A model generated the notes under the pieces. The model had not been told where the DNA came from, searched no databases, and saw only the letters and a list, made by a program, of their open reading frames with translations. From NCBI GenBank assembly GCA_043497085.1, contig JBIEKI010000009.1: a stretch of DNA of 64,000 nt; one strand, written 5' to 3'. The stretch's first letter is position 1. Each line of letters opens with the position of its first letter. Shown here piece by piece: positions 17,848-25,851 of this stretch. The translations under genes were made by a program, and so were the position numbers. Source of the DNA: Thalassobacillus sp043497085. GTDB lineage: Bacteria > Bacillota > Bacilli > Bacillales > Halobacillaceae.

Positions 17848-18993
17848 TTGGATGCTGATATCGGAATTATTGGAGTAGGTACTATGGGCAGCATGGCAAT
17901 GTGGCAGCTAGCCAGAAAAGGGGTTTCTGTATTAGGGTTTGAACAATTTGGTACAGGGCATGATCGTTCCGCGGGTAGCGGGGAATCCAGGTTGTTTCGA
18001 ACGGTTTATTTTGAGGGGGAAAAGTACGTCCCTTTATTACAGGATGCGAAAAAATTATGGTCACAGTTGGAAGAAGAATCAGGCAATCCATTATTAACAT
18101 TAAACGGTGGAGTAATGATTGGTAAGCCTGACTTTGAAGAAATGAAAAATGCCATGAAATCAATTAAGGACTTTAATTTAGACCATGAACTGTTAACTCC
18201 TGAGCAGGCAATGGAACGTTATCCGCAACATCATCTGGAATCAGATGAAATTATGATTTTAGATAAACATGCAGGTTTCCTAAGACCGGAACTGTCGACC
18301 GTTTCGGCGGTAGCAAGGGCAGAGTCTCTTGGTGCAGCGGTCCATAGGTATACGAAAATTGAAGAAATCATACCAGATGACAACGGAGTAACAATAAGAA
18401 CGGAGAATAATGAGTATCGAGTAGGTAAGGTTTTAGTAACAGCGGGTCCATGGGCGGGGAAACTGCTTCCGCAATTGAATGACATTATAACCGTCAAAAG
18501 GATTGTTCTAAGCTGGTATGCTCCTAAAGACCTTAACCAATTTAAGCCTGATCAATTCCCTGTGTTCGCACATCTGGGCGATGATTTTAAACTGACCGGA
18601 ACGCCTACGATCGAGGGAAGTATGGTCAAAGCTTCAAATAATCCGAAATTTAAAGATGTTAGCAGTCCTGATCAATTAAATAAAGAGGTCTCCATCGAAG
18701 AAACAATAACTGCCAGCAATTTGATCAAGGAAAAGATTCCAGGGTTAATTCCACATCCAGTTAGATCGGCAGCTTATATGGATGCCTCTACACCTGATGG
18801 ACATCCAATTGTAGGAGAAGTTCCTGAAATTAAAAATACAGTATTTATGTGCGGTTTCTCAGGCCACGGCTTCAAGATGTCACCAGTAATGGGGAAAATA
18901 GCTGCAGAACTTTTAGTTGATGGAAAAACAAACTATTCGATTGAACACCTTTCACCGCAACGGATGGTAAATAGTACGCCTTTATTGAGTTAG
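17848..18993 (+). CDS. MSOX/N-methyltryptophan-oxidase-like FAD oxidoreductase
   Basis: 381 residues. N-terminal FAD motif IGIIGVGTMGSMAMWQLARKG; family stretches SAGSGESRLFRTVYFEGEKYVPL and CGFSGHGFKMSPVMGKIAAELL. Monomeric sarcosine oxidases attach FAD through a Cys five residues before TPD/TLD (CMYTKTLDEH in the Bacillus enzyme, recalled from memory). The equivalent place here is Tyr (AYMDASTPDGH), so covalent flavin attachment may be absent. TTG 17848 follows AGGAGG. It likely oxidises a secondary amine or imino acid imported by the TRAP system. Confidence 0.85.
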   Translation: MDADIGIIGVGTMGSMAMWQLARKGVSVLGFEQFGTGHDRSAGSGESRLFRTVYFEGEKYVPLLQDAKKLWSQLEEESGNPLLTLNGGVMIGKPDFEEMKNAMKSIKDFNLDHELLTPEQAMERYPQHHLESDEIMILDKHAGFLRPELSTVSAVARAESLGAAVHRYTKIEEIIPDDNGVTIRTENNEYRVGKVLVTAGPWAGKLLPQLNDIITVKRIVLSWYAPKDLNQFKPDQFPVFAHLGDDFKLTGTPTIEGSMVKASNNPKFKDVSSPDQLNKEVSIEETITASNLIKEKIPGLIPHPVRSAAYMDASTPDGHPIVGEVPEIKNTVFMCGFSGHGFKMSPVMGKIAAELLVDGKTNYSIEHLSPQRMVNSTPLLS

Positions 18994-19047
18994 TAATAGA
19001 CTGTAGACATACTTAAACAGTAGCTATCCTCAGCGAATCAACGATTG

Positions 19048-19138
19048 CCGGAACCACTGTATGGGGATTAATGAATAGGATTTTGTTTTTACCCATAGAA
19101 GTTTTTCCTTTAGTAGTGAGTGGGCGAGGTTCAGGCAC
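19048..19138. repeat. Family B repeat, copy 2
   Basis: It shares CCACTGTATGGGG, TTTTTACCCATAG and GAGTGGGCGAGGTTCAGGCA with copies at 10612 and 24255. Its left end is eroded (the GGGTGACTGA block is lost). Confidence 0.65.
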
Positions 19139-19201
19139 ACTTGGTGTGTAATAAAAAACAAGCACCTCCATAGATAGGTGCTTGTTTTCGTGTATGGAGA
19201 T

Positions 19202-20251
19202 TTAACTCTTTGTCATTTCTCTGACTAATTCACGGTTTCTCTTTTTGAAAACATCGTTATGGGAGGACACCATCGCAACAGCATTGGCATCTGGTTCGAT
19301 GAATTGTTTGGCTTTATTTACGGCATTGGCTGCATCCTGGAAGGCGCCGGCGATCAGGTTCAGCTTTCCTTCATGGTTCAGGATATCTCCTGCGGCATAC
19401 AAGCCTTCCACCGAGGTTTCGCTCATTACCGATCCTTTTACGAAATACTGGTCGACTAACTGGATATCAAATTTGGTGTTTTTAAGTAGCGAGGTGTCCT
19501 GATCGAACCCGTGATTGACGATGACGTCATCTACTTCTAAGTAATAGTTCTCACCGGTCTGGTTACTGGTCAGTTCCACCTGCGAAATGTTTTCATGATT
19601 TTCAGAAGCCAATAACTTCGAAATCGTCGTATAAGGTAAACATTCAACCGAACTGTTTTCTAATTGGGTGATTTGCGCTTCATGCCCGTTCAGGCAATCT
19701 TTCCGGTAGACGAGGTAAACTTTTTTGGCGACCGGTTCTAATTCATTTGCCCAATCGATCGCTGAATTACCGCCGCCTGAAATGATGACCGTTTTATCTT
19801 TAAATGTTTGCAGCGATTTGACGGTATAGTGGAGGTTGCCAAGTTCGAACCGTTCCGCTCCTTCGATGTTAAGCTTCTGAGGCATGAGAATTCCGCTACC
19901 TACTGCCACAATAACGGTTTTGGAATAATGAATCCTTCCTGAAGCCGTTTCCAATAGAAAGATTCCATTTTCATCACGTGAGATGGATACCACTTTTTCG
20001 TTGACCACTACTTCCGGATCGAAGGTCAACCCCTGTTCAACCAGCTGGTCCATAAGCTGCTTTCCTGGAACGGGAGGGAGGCCGCCGACATCCCAGACCA
20101 TTTTCTCAGGATATATTTGAACTTTCCCGCCTAATTGCGGCTGGAATTCGATGATTTTTGTTTTCATTTCCCGCAGGCCACTGTAAAAGGCAGAATATAG
20201 CCCCGCAGGTCCTCCGCCAATAATGGTAACATCAAAAATTTCTTTTCCCAT
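19202..20251 (-). CDS. Thioredoxin-reductase-like ferredoxin-NADP(+) reductase (YcgT/YumC type)
   Basis: 349 residues. FAD motif DVTIIGGGPAGLYSAFYSGLR, then VWDVGGLPPVPGKQLMDQL; NADPH-binding GGGNSAIDWANEL; C-terminal GLYAAGDILNHEGKLNLIAGAFQDAANAVN. The CxxC of thioredoxin reductase is absent, as in type 2 ferredoxin-NADP reductases. It is divergent from a Fur-controlled siderophore importer, so it may reduce imported ferric-siderophore iron through ferredoxin (inference). ATG 20251 follows AGAGGGGGAA. Confidence 0.88.
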   Translation of the reverse strand: MGKEIFDVTIIGGGPAGLYSAFYSGLREMKTKIIEFQPQLGGKVQIYPEKMVWDVGGLPPVPGKQLMDQLVEQGLTFDPEVVVNEKVVSISRDENGIFLLETASGRIHYSKTVIVAVGSGILMPQKLNIEGAERFELGNLHYTVKSLQTFKDKTVIISGGGNSAIDWANELEPVAKKVYLVYRKDCLNGHEAQITQLENSSVECLPYTTISKLLASENHENISQVELTSNQTGENYYLEVDDVIVNHGFDQDTSLLKNTKFDIQLVDQYFVKGSVMSETSVEGLYAAGDILNHEGKLNLIAGAFQDAANAVNKAKQFIEPDANAVAMVSSHNDVFKKRNRELVREMTKS

Positions 20252-20314
20252 GGACGATTCCCCCTCTGATATGTAAATCCATTTAAACCGATAAACTTTA
20301 TATGGAAAATGCTG

Positions 20315-20343
20315 TTGACAAAGCGAGCGAGCCGACTTATAGT
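20315..20343 (+). promoter_or_regulatory. SigA promoter of the siderophore transporter operon
   Basis: Consensus TTGACA (20315-20320), exact 17-bp spacer, TATAGT (20338-20343). The expected start of transcription, near 20350, lies just ahead of the Fur box. Confidence 0.8.
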
Positions 20344-20360
20344 ATCATTATAAACGAAAG

Positions 20361-20375
20361 TGATAATCATTCTCA
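20361..20375 (+). promoter_or_regulatory. Fur box
   Basis: TGATAATCATTCTCA matches the Bacillus Fur 7-1-7 consensus TGATAATnATTATCA at all but one of the defined positions. Iron-loaded Fur bound here would block the promoter at 20315-20343. Confidence 0.85.
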
Positions 20376-20403
20376 ACAAAATATTTTATTTGGAGGCTTC
20401 ACA

Positions 20404-21249
20404 ATGCGTCGTTTATCAACCGAACATTTACATATCGGCTATGGAGAAAAAACGATTGTCAGTGATTTGACGTTGGAGATACCAGATCAGAAAATCACCA
20501 CGATCATCGGTTCCAATGGGTGTGGAAAATCTACCTTGTTGAAAGCGATGACCCGGATCATTCCATATCAATCCGGATCGGTGATTCTTGATGGTGCAAG
20601 TATCTCAAGGGAAGATACGAAATCTCTCGCTAAAAAAATGGCGATTCTTCCACAGAACCCGGAAAGCGCTGCCGGGCTGACGGTCGGAGAGTTGGTTTCT
20701 TATGGACGGTTCCCTTACCAGAAAGGGTTCGGACGTCTAAACAAAAGAGATATCGAGGTAATTGACTGGGCGCTTGAAGAGACCGGGATCCTGTCATTCA
20801 AATACCAGCCTGTCGATGCGTTGTCTGGCGGGCAGCGTCAGCGGGTGTGGATTGCTATGTCTCTAGCCCAGGAAACCGAGATGATATTTCTTGATGAACC
20901 GACGACCTATTTAGATATGGCTCATCAGCTCGAGGTCCTTGAGCTTTTGCAGAAATTGAACAGGGAACAGGGCCGGACAATTGTCATGGTGCTGCATGAT
21001 TTGAACCAGGCCGCCCGGTTTGCCGACCATATCATTGCCTTGAAAGACGGGAAAGTCGTGAAGGCCGGTTCCAGTGAAGCGGTGATCCAGCGGGAAGTCC
21101 TCCAGGAAGTTTTCAAGATTGATGCGGAAATCGGCAGAGATCCCCGCACCAATAAACCAATGTGCATCACTTACAACTTGCTTAAAGGAGAAGACGACAA
21201 TGAAAAAGATACTTATGCCAATCCTGCTCTTATTCGTGCTTATTCTTAG
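20404..21249 (+). CDS. Iron-siderophore ABC transporter ATP-binding protein (FecE/FhuC type)
   Basis: 281 residues. Walker A GSNGCGKST, signature LSGGQRQRVWIAM, Walker B MIFLDEPTTYLD, switch His in VLHDLNQAARF. ATG 20404 with TTTGGAGG eight nt upstream is preferred; the frame is open further up through the promoter and Fur box. It energises the two FecCD permeases downstream. Its last 50 nt overlap the binding-protein gene, an unusually long coupling overlap. Confidence 0.92.
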   Translation: MRRLSTEHLHIGYGEKTIVSDLTLEIPDQKITTIIGSNGCGKSTLLKAMTRIIPYQSGSVILDGASISREDTKSLAKKMAILPQNPESAAGLTVGELVSYGRFPYQKGFGRLNKRDIEVIDWALEETGILSFKYQPVDALSGGQRQRVWIAMSLAQETEMIFLDEPTTYLDMAHQLEVLELLQKLNREQGRTIVMVLHDLNQAARFADHIIALKDGKVVKAGSSEAVIQREVLQEVFKIDAEIGRDPRTNKPMCITYNLLKGEDDNEKDTYANPALIRAYS

Positions 21250-22129
21250 TGCATGCGGAAGCACTTCAGGTGAAACAGCTTCCAGTGAAAAAGAAAGTAA
21301 AAAGGAAAATGATAAGTCAGAAACGTTTACATATGAGTCAGAAAATGGTCCGGTAGAAGTGCCTACGAACCCGGAACGAGTGATTGTATTATCATCCTAT
21401 GCCGGAAATGTCATGGCGCTTGACGTCAACCTTGTTGGGGTGGATTCGTGGTCGAAGATGAACCCGCGCTTTGAGGAAGAATTACAGGGTGTCGAGGAAG
21501 TGTCCGATCAGAACCTTGAAAAAATCATCGAGCTGAATCCGGATTTGATTATCGGACTTTCCAACATTAAGAATGTCGATAAACTGCAGGAGATCGCTCC
21601 GACCGTTACCTATACTTACGGCAAACTAGGATATTTAGAGCAGCATATTGAAATCGGAAAACTTTTGAACAAAGAAGAAGAAGCAAAACAATGGGTAGAA
21701 GATTTTAAAGCACGTGCCCAGCAGGCAGGCGAGGACATCCGTGCTGAAATCGGTGAAGATACCACGGTTTCTGTCATTGAAAACTTCGAAAAGCAGCTGT
21801 ATGTATTTGGTGATAACTGGGGACGAGGCACGGAAATCCTTTATCAGGAAATGAATTTGAAGATGCCTGAAAAAGTGAAAGAAATGGCTCTGAAGGATGG
21901 CTTCTATGCTATTTCTCCAGAAGTGCTTCCGGAGTATGCCGGTGATTATATCGTGTTCAGTAAAAATTCCGATTCCGAAACCTCATTCCAGGAAACGGAG
22001 ACGTACAAGAATATCCCGGCCGTGAAAAATGACCAGGTCATTGAAGTGAATGCCAAGAAGTTTTACTTCAACGATCCGATTACATTGGAGTATCAGCTGG
22101 AGACAATTAAAGACGCATTTTTAAACTAG
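21200..22129 (+). CDS. Iron-siderophore binding lipoprotein
   Basis: 309 residues. Signal peptide with lipobox ILSACGS (Cys ~19), an acidic linker, then a FhuD/FeuA-type periplasmic-binding fold: NGPVEVPTNPERVIVLSSY, IIELNPDLIIGLSN, VFGDNWGRGTEIL. It captures a ferric siderophore (hydroxamate or catecholate not distinguishable). ATG 21200 follows AAAGGAG and lies inside the ATPase gene. An 11-bp hairpin after the stop may set its expression above that of the permeases. Confidence 0.9.
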   Translation: MKKILMPILLLFVLILSACGSTSGETASSEKESKKENDKSETFTYESENGPVEVPTNPERVIVLSSYAGNVMALDVNLVGVDSWSKMNPRFEEELQGVEEVSDQNLEKIIELNPDLIIGLSNIKNVDKLQEIAPTVTYTYGKLGYLEQHIEIGKLLNKEEEAKQWVEDFKARAQQAGEDIRAEIGEDTTVSVIENFEKQLYVFGDNWGRGTEILYQEMNLKMPEKVKEMALKDGFYAISPEVLPEYAGDYIVFSKNSDSETSFQETETYKNIPAVKNDQVIEVNAKKFYFNDPITLEYQLETIKDAFLN

Positions 22130-22138
22130 TAATCTATC

Positions 22139-22170
22139 AGAGGAATTCAACTGCTGAATTCCTCTTCTTC
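22139..22170 (+). terminator. Intra-operon hairpin after the binding-protein gene
   Basis: A perfect 11-bp stem AGAGGAATTCA/TGAATTCCTCT (22139-22149 with 22155-22165), five-base loop, then a pyrimidine-rich tail. Likely a partial terminator or RNA-stabilising hairpin between the binding protein and the permeases. Confidence 0.7.
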
Positions 22171-22206
22171 ATACTTTAATCAATATACAGAGAAGATGGG
22201 GTTTCC

Positions 22207-23217
22207 ATGAGTAAGGACAAACAGCTTACACGTTCATTTACATATCAGGTTATCATCGGTTTAATCGTATTAAGTCTTTCCTTTGCAGCAGCGATGCTTT
22301 TTGGTGCAGCCGACACAACGGCACGTGATGTGTGGCTGGCGCTGACTTCTAATGTGAAGTCGGAAAGCGTCACCATCATCCGTGAATTGCGACTTCCCCG
22401 TGAAATCGCCGCCATCTTAGTCGGAGCCGGGTTGTCTGTCGCCGGTGCCATCATGCAGGGGATGACGAGAAATCCACTGGCTGATCCTGGCCTGCTTGGT
22501 TTGACGGCCGGAGCTAACGCTGCTCTCGCTGTCACACTGGCGATTTTTCCATTAACGAATTACCTTGGGATGACGATCGCCTGTTTTATCGGAGCGGGCG
22601 TAGGGGCAGGTCTTGTGTTTGGTATCGGTTCGTTAAAAAGGGGAGGATTCTCGCCTTTTCGGATCGTACTGGCTGGTGCTGCCGTGTCTGCGTTTTTGTT
22701 TGCTGTGGCGGAAGGGATCAGTCTTTATTTCAAAGTATCGAAGGATGTGTCGATGTGGACAGCCGGCGGGTTAGTCGGGGTGTCATGGGTACAGGTTCAG
22801 GTAATCCTGCCGTTCATCCTGATTAGTCTCGTCCTATCCTTTTTGCTTGCCAGGCAGTTGACGATCCTCAGTCTCAATGAGGAAGTAGCTGTAGGTCTCG
22901 GTCAGAAAACAACCCAGATCAAAGCAATCTTATTTGTCCTGATTATCCTGCTGACCGGTGCTGCCGTAGCGGTGGTTGGTAATATCGCGTTTCTTGGCTT
23001 GATGATTCCCCACATCGTGCGCCCAATTGTAGGGAAGGATTATCGCGCGATCCTCCCGATGTCTGCCGTGTTCGGTGCTTCTTTCATGTTACTGGCTGAT
23101 ACGGTCGGTCGGACGATCAACGCACCATACGAAACACCGGTAGTTGCGATTATCTCGATGATGGGATTGCCTTTCTTCCTGTTCATTGTGCAAAAGGGAG
23201 GGAGGAGTTTCTCATGA
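22207..23217 (+). CDS. FecCD-family siderophore permease, first subunit
   Basis: 336 residues, about ten hydrophobic segments. Family motifs: RELRLPREIAAILVGAGLSVAGAIMQG, RNPLADPGLLGLTAGAN and GNIAFLGLMIPHIVRPIVG (ATPase-coupling region). It forms a heterodimer with the next gene product, whose ATG overlaps its stop by 4 nt. ATG 22207 follows AGATGGGG, a fair ribosome site. Confidence 0.93.
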   Translation: MSKDKQLTRSFTYQVIIGLIVLSLSFAAAMLFGAADTTARDVWLALTSNVKSESVTIIRELRLPREIAAILVGAGLSVAGAIMQGMTRNPLADPGLLGLTAGANAALAVTLAIFPLTNYLGMTIACFIGAGVGAGLVFGIGSLKRGGFSPFRIVLAGAAVSAFLFAVAEGISLYFKVSKDVSMWTAGGLVGVSWVQVQVILPFILISLVLSFLLARQLTILSLNEEVAVGLGQKTTQIKAILFVLIILLTGAAVAVVGNIAFLGLMIPHIVRPIVGKDYRAILPMSAVFGASFMLLADTVGRTINAPYETPVVAIISMMGLPFFLFIVQKGGRSFS

Positions 23218-24224
23218 TCCATCCAGCTCTTATTAAAAAACAACGCTTGCTTATGGTGATTTTAACCTTCCTAATTTTTATTACGGTCCTGGTCAGTATG
23301 GGGCTTGGCTATTCTTCTGTATCCTTTGATCGCATCCTCCCGACGTTGTTTGGAAACGGAACCTTCAAAGAAGAATTTGTCCTGTTTTCGATTCGGCTGC
23401 CCCGGATCATTATTACGTTGCTGGCGGGGATGGCGCTTGCCCTGTCGGGGGCAATCCTGCAGGGAATCACCCGCAATGATTTAGCGGACCCAGGTATCAT
23501 CGGAATCAACGCGGGAGCGGGAGTTGCAGTCGCTGTGTTCTTTTTATTTTTTCCAATTGAAGCAGGCTCGTTCGTGTATTTCCTTCCGTTGGCAGCTTTT
23601 CTTGGTGCCTTCCTGACAGCCTGTCTGATTTATATTTTCTCTTATCAAAAGAAAGTGGGGATTCAGCCGACCAGGCTGGTACTGGTCGGTGTCGGTTTTT
23701 CCATGGCGTTATCAGGAGCCATGATTGTGCTCATTTCTTCTGCGGAACGGGAAAAAGTCGATTTTATTGCAAAATGGCTCGCGGGGAATATTTGGGGCAC
23801 CGATTGGCCGTTTATTTGGGCGATTCTGCCATGGCTGATCATCCTCGTTCCTTTTACGTTATTTAAGGCCAACCGGCTGAATCTCCTGGGGTTAAGTGAG
23901 CCGGTTTCTATTGGTGTCGGCCTCGCGATTGAAAAAGAGCGGATCGTCCTGCTGGTGACGGCAGTAGCCCTGGCTGCATCGGCTGTATCGGTAACCGGAG
24001 GAATTGCTTTTATCGGATTGATGGCTCCTCATCTCGCTAAGTCGTTAATTGGTCCAAGAAATCAACTATTCCTGCCTTTGGCACTGTTGCTTGGCGGATG
24101 GCTGCTGTTATTTGCGGATACAATCGGACGCAATGTGCTCGAGCCGGACGGGGTTCCAGCAGGTATCATGGCAGCGTTGATCGGTGCTCCTTATTTTATC
24201 TATTTATTGTTGAAGAAGGTTTAA
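23214..24224 (+). CDS. FecCD-family siderophore permease, second subunit
   Basis: 336 residues, about ten hydrophobic segments. Motifs RLPRIIITLLAGMALALSGAILQG, ITRNDLADPGIIGINAGAG and GGIAFIGLMAPHLAKSLIG. The start overlaps the previous stop as ATGA, so the two permeases are translationally coupled and made in equal amounts. It is last in the Fur-controlled operon; a family B repeat follows. Confidence 0.93.
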   Translation: MIHPALIKKQRLLMVILTFLIFITVLVSMGLGYSSVSFDRILPTLFGNGTFKEEFVLFSIRLPRIIITLLAGMALALSGAILQGITRNDLADPGIIGINAGAGVAVAVFFLFFPIEAGSFVYFLPLAAFLGAFLTACLIYIFSYQKKVGIQPTRLVLVGVGFSMALSGAMIVLISSAEREKVDFIAKWLAGNIWGTDWPFIWAILPWLIILVPFTLFKANRLNLLGLSEPVSIGVGLAIEKERIVLLVTAVALAASAVSVTGGIAFIGLMAPHLAKSLIGPRNQLFLPLALLLGGWLLLFADTIGRNVLEPDGVPAGIMAALIGAPYFIYLLLKKV

Positions 24225-24254
24225 CTCGCTTGCTGCAGGTAGGCACTCCTTACG

Positions 24255-24357
24255 ACGGGTGACTGACCCACTGTATGAGGTGCTTTGGTTATTAATTGGT
24301 TTTACCAGTAGGGACATTTTATTAAAAGTGAGCGGGCTAGGTTCAGGCACCCTGGGT
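24255..24357. repeat. Family B repeat, copy 3
   Basis: It begins CGGGTGACTGACCCACTG and ends GCGGGCTAGGTTCAGGCACC, matching copy 1 closely at both ends with a more variable centre containing TTTTACCAGTAGGG. Confidence 0.75.
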
Positions 24358-24448
24358 GGGGGCGCTGTTGGTTCATATATTAAATACGAGCCAATTTAAT
24401 CGTAGAATGGTAAAATATAGATAGATATTCTACGAGAGGGAGAAATAC

Positions 24449-25117
24449 ATGGCTGGAAGCAAAACTAACAGGAAATTCAAAATAGCGTTGAGAAAAGTTT
24501 TCTTCAAGAATGTTCTCCCGTTGCTGCTTGTTATTGGCTTGATTCAGTTTTTTGCAAACAACCCGATTGATATTAATGTAAGCAGTCTTACTAATGAAAA
24601 AAAGGCGAATCTATCAGAGCAAGTGTTGCAGTATGAAGATATAGTGGAGAAATACGCAAAAGAAGAGGGAATAGAAGATTATGTTCCTATTATTCTAGCC
24701 TTGATGATGCAAGAATCTGGTGGGAGAGGGGACGATCCGATGCAAGCTTCCGAATCCTATTGTGGTTCTGTCGGTTGTATTGACGATCCGGAAAAATCGA
24801 TTGCACAAGGAGTTTCCTATTTCGCTCTCACCTTGGAGAAAGCAGATTATAACGTTAAATTAGCTTTACAATCGTATAATTTCGGAGCGGGATTTATCGA
24901 TTATGTCATGAATCATGGCGGGAAATATACGCAAGAGTTAGCGATCGAGTTCTCGGCGATGAAGTACGAGGAGTTACAGCATACTGGTATCTATAGCTGC
25001 ATTCGCGAAGAGGCTCTGCAGTATGATGCTTGTTACGGGGATATTTATTATGTAGATGCGGTATTGGATTATTACGATGAAAAGAACAATGAAAATATGA
25101 AAGTGGCAAATTTTTAA
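24449..25117 (+). CDS. Membrane-anchored lysozyme-like cell-wall hydrolase (CwlT N-domain type)
   Basis: 222 residues. A short basic N-terminus and one membrane segment (~20-38), then a goose-type/CwlT-like muramidase domain: ILALMMQESGGRGDDPMQASES contains the likely catalytic Glu; GVSYFALTLEKADYNVKLALQSYNFGAGFIDYV is family typical. Relatives occur in integrative conjugative elements (CwlT) and as stand-alone chromosomal genes; no conjugation genes are nearby. ATG 24449 follows GAGAGGGAG. A strong terminator follows. Confidence 0.85.
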   Translation: MAGSKTNRKFKIALRKVFFKNVLPLLLVIGLIQFFANNPIDINVSSLTNEKKANLSEQVLQYEDIVEKYAKEEGIEDYVPIILALMMQESGGRGDDPMQASESYCGSVGCIDDPEKSIAQGVSYFALTLEKADYNVKLALQSYNFGAGFIDYVMNHGGKYTQELAIEFSAMKYEELQHTGIYSCIREEALQYDACYGDIYYVDAVLDYYDEKNNENMKVANF

Positions 25118-25129
25118 TAGAAGGGTAGA

Positions 25130-25176
25130 GGCTGTTTCCTAAGTTTATCAAAGGCTTAGGAAACAGCTTTTTTGTG
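25130..25176 (+). terminator. Terminator after the lysozyme gene
   Basis: GCTGTTTCCTAAG pairs with CTTAGGAAACAGC and is followed by TTTTTT. Confidence 0.9.
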
Positions 25177-25346
25177 TCCTCTTACAAGTTAGTAGTTTCG
25201 CTTTATCATAATGAAGGGCAAGAGCCTCGAAGAGAGAGGGAGCAAATATCACTATGGTTGCTTTTTTACACTCAAAAAGTGCTATTGCTCTTTCTGTCGA
25301 AGTATGGAAAGATGAATATAGATTCCTATTTCAGGGAGGCAAAAGC

Positions 25347-25763
25347 GTGACTAGTAAACTCAAAGTTTTTGAAAGTAGTACCTATGCTGGCCACCTTCAT
25401 TGTGCCATTATCAAACTGCCTGGCGTGGAATATGATGCCAGCGCCCAGGGGCCAACCATCGGTTATCGCGTAAGTGGTCAAAAGTTTAAATTCGCTACCT
25501 TGCATGGTGGGAAGGCGTATCAATCACTTGTTTTACATATGGAACCTGGAAACCCTGATTCGAATATTGGAAAAGTAAAGCAGCGAGAGGTCCAGAAAGT
25601 ATTGGATTTTGATATCCTTCATTGCAGGAGCCACCTGTTGAAGCGTCATGAAGTGTATATTCCTTTTGAAAAGCTGGATTGTCTGAGTGCGTTTGCCAGT
25701 ATTCAGCCATTTATCAATGAGGCGATGGAAAGCCAGGAGAAAGAAGGAAGGATTGTGGTTTAA
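25347..25763 (+). CDS. Hypothetical protein
   Basis: 138 residues from GTG 25347, which has an excellent CAGGGAGG site; the frame is open to ATG 25254 with a poorer, more distant site, which would add 31 residues. No membrane segment or signal peptide, and no domain recognised. The mix of alternating hydrophobic strands (YAGHLHCAIIKLPGVEYD, TIGYRVSGQKFKFATLHGG) suggests a small mainly-beta fold. The stop codon lies inside a terminator hairpin (25741-25775). Confidence 0.6.
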   Translation: MTSKLKVFESSTYAGHLHCAIIKLPGVEYDASAQGPTIGYRVSGQKFKFATLHGGKAYQSLVLHMEPGNPDSNIGKVKQREVQKVLDFDILHCRSHLLKRHEVYIPFEKLDCLSAFASIQPFINEAMESQEKEGRIVV

Positions 25764-25778
25764 TCCTTCCTTCTTTTG
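25741..25778 (+). terminator. Terminator overlapping a stop codon
   Basis: A 14-bp stem AAGAAGGAAGGATT (25741-25754) with AATCCTTCCTTCTT (25762-25775), then TTT. It includes the last codons and the stop of the upstream gene. Confidence 0.8.
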
Positions 25779-25851
25779 TGTGATAAAAGCTATGAATCAT
25801 TAATGATTTTATAGGAAACACTGCTCCATTGAGGGTTTTTAGAAAGCCAGG

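Noticed and set aside
24449..25117. Remnant of an integrative conjugative element around the CwlT-like lysozyme
   Set aside because: No conjugation, relaxase or integrase genes within the window; stand-alone lysozyme genes of this type are known.
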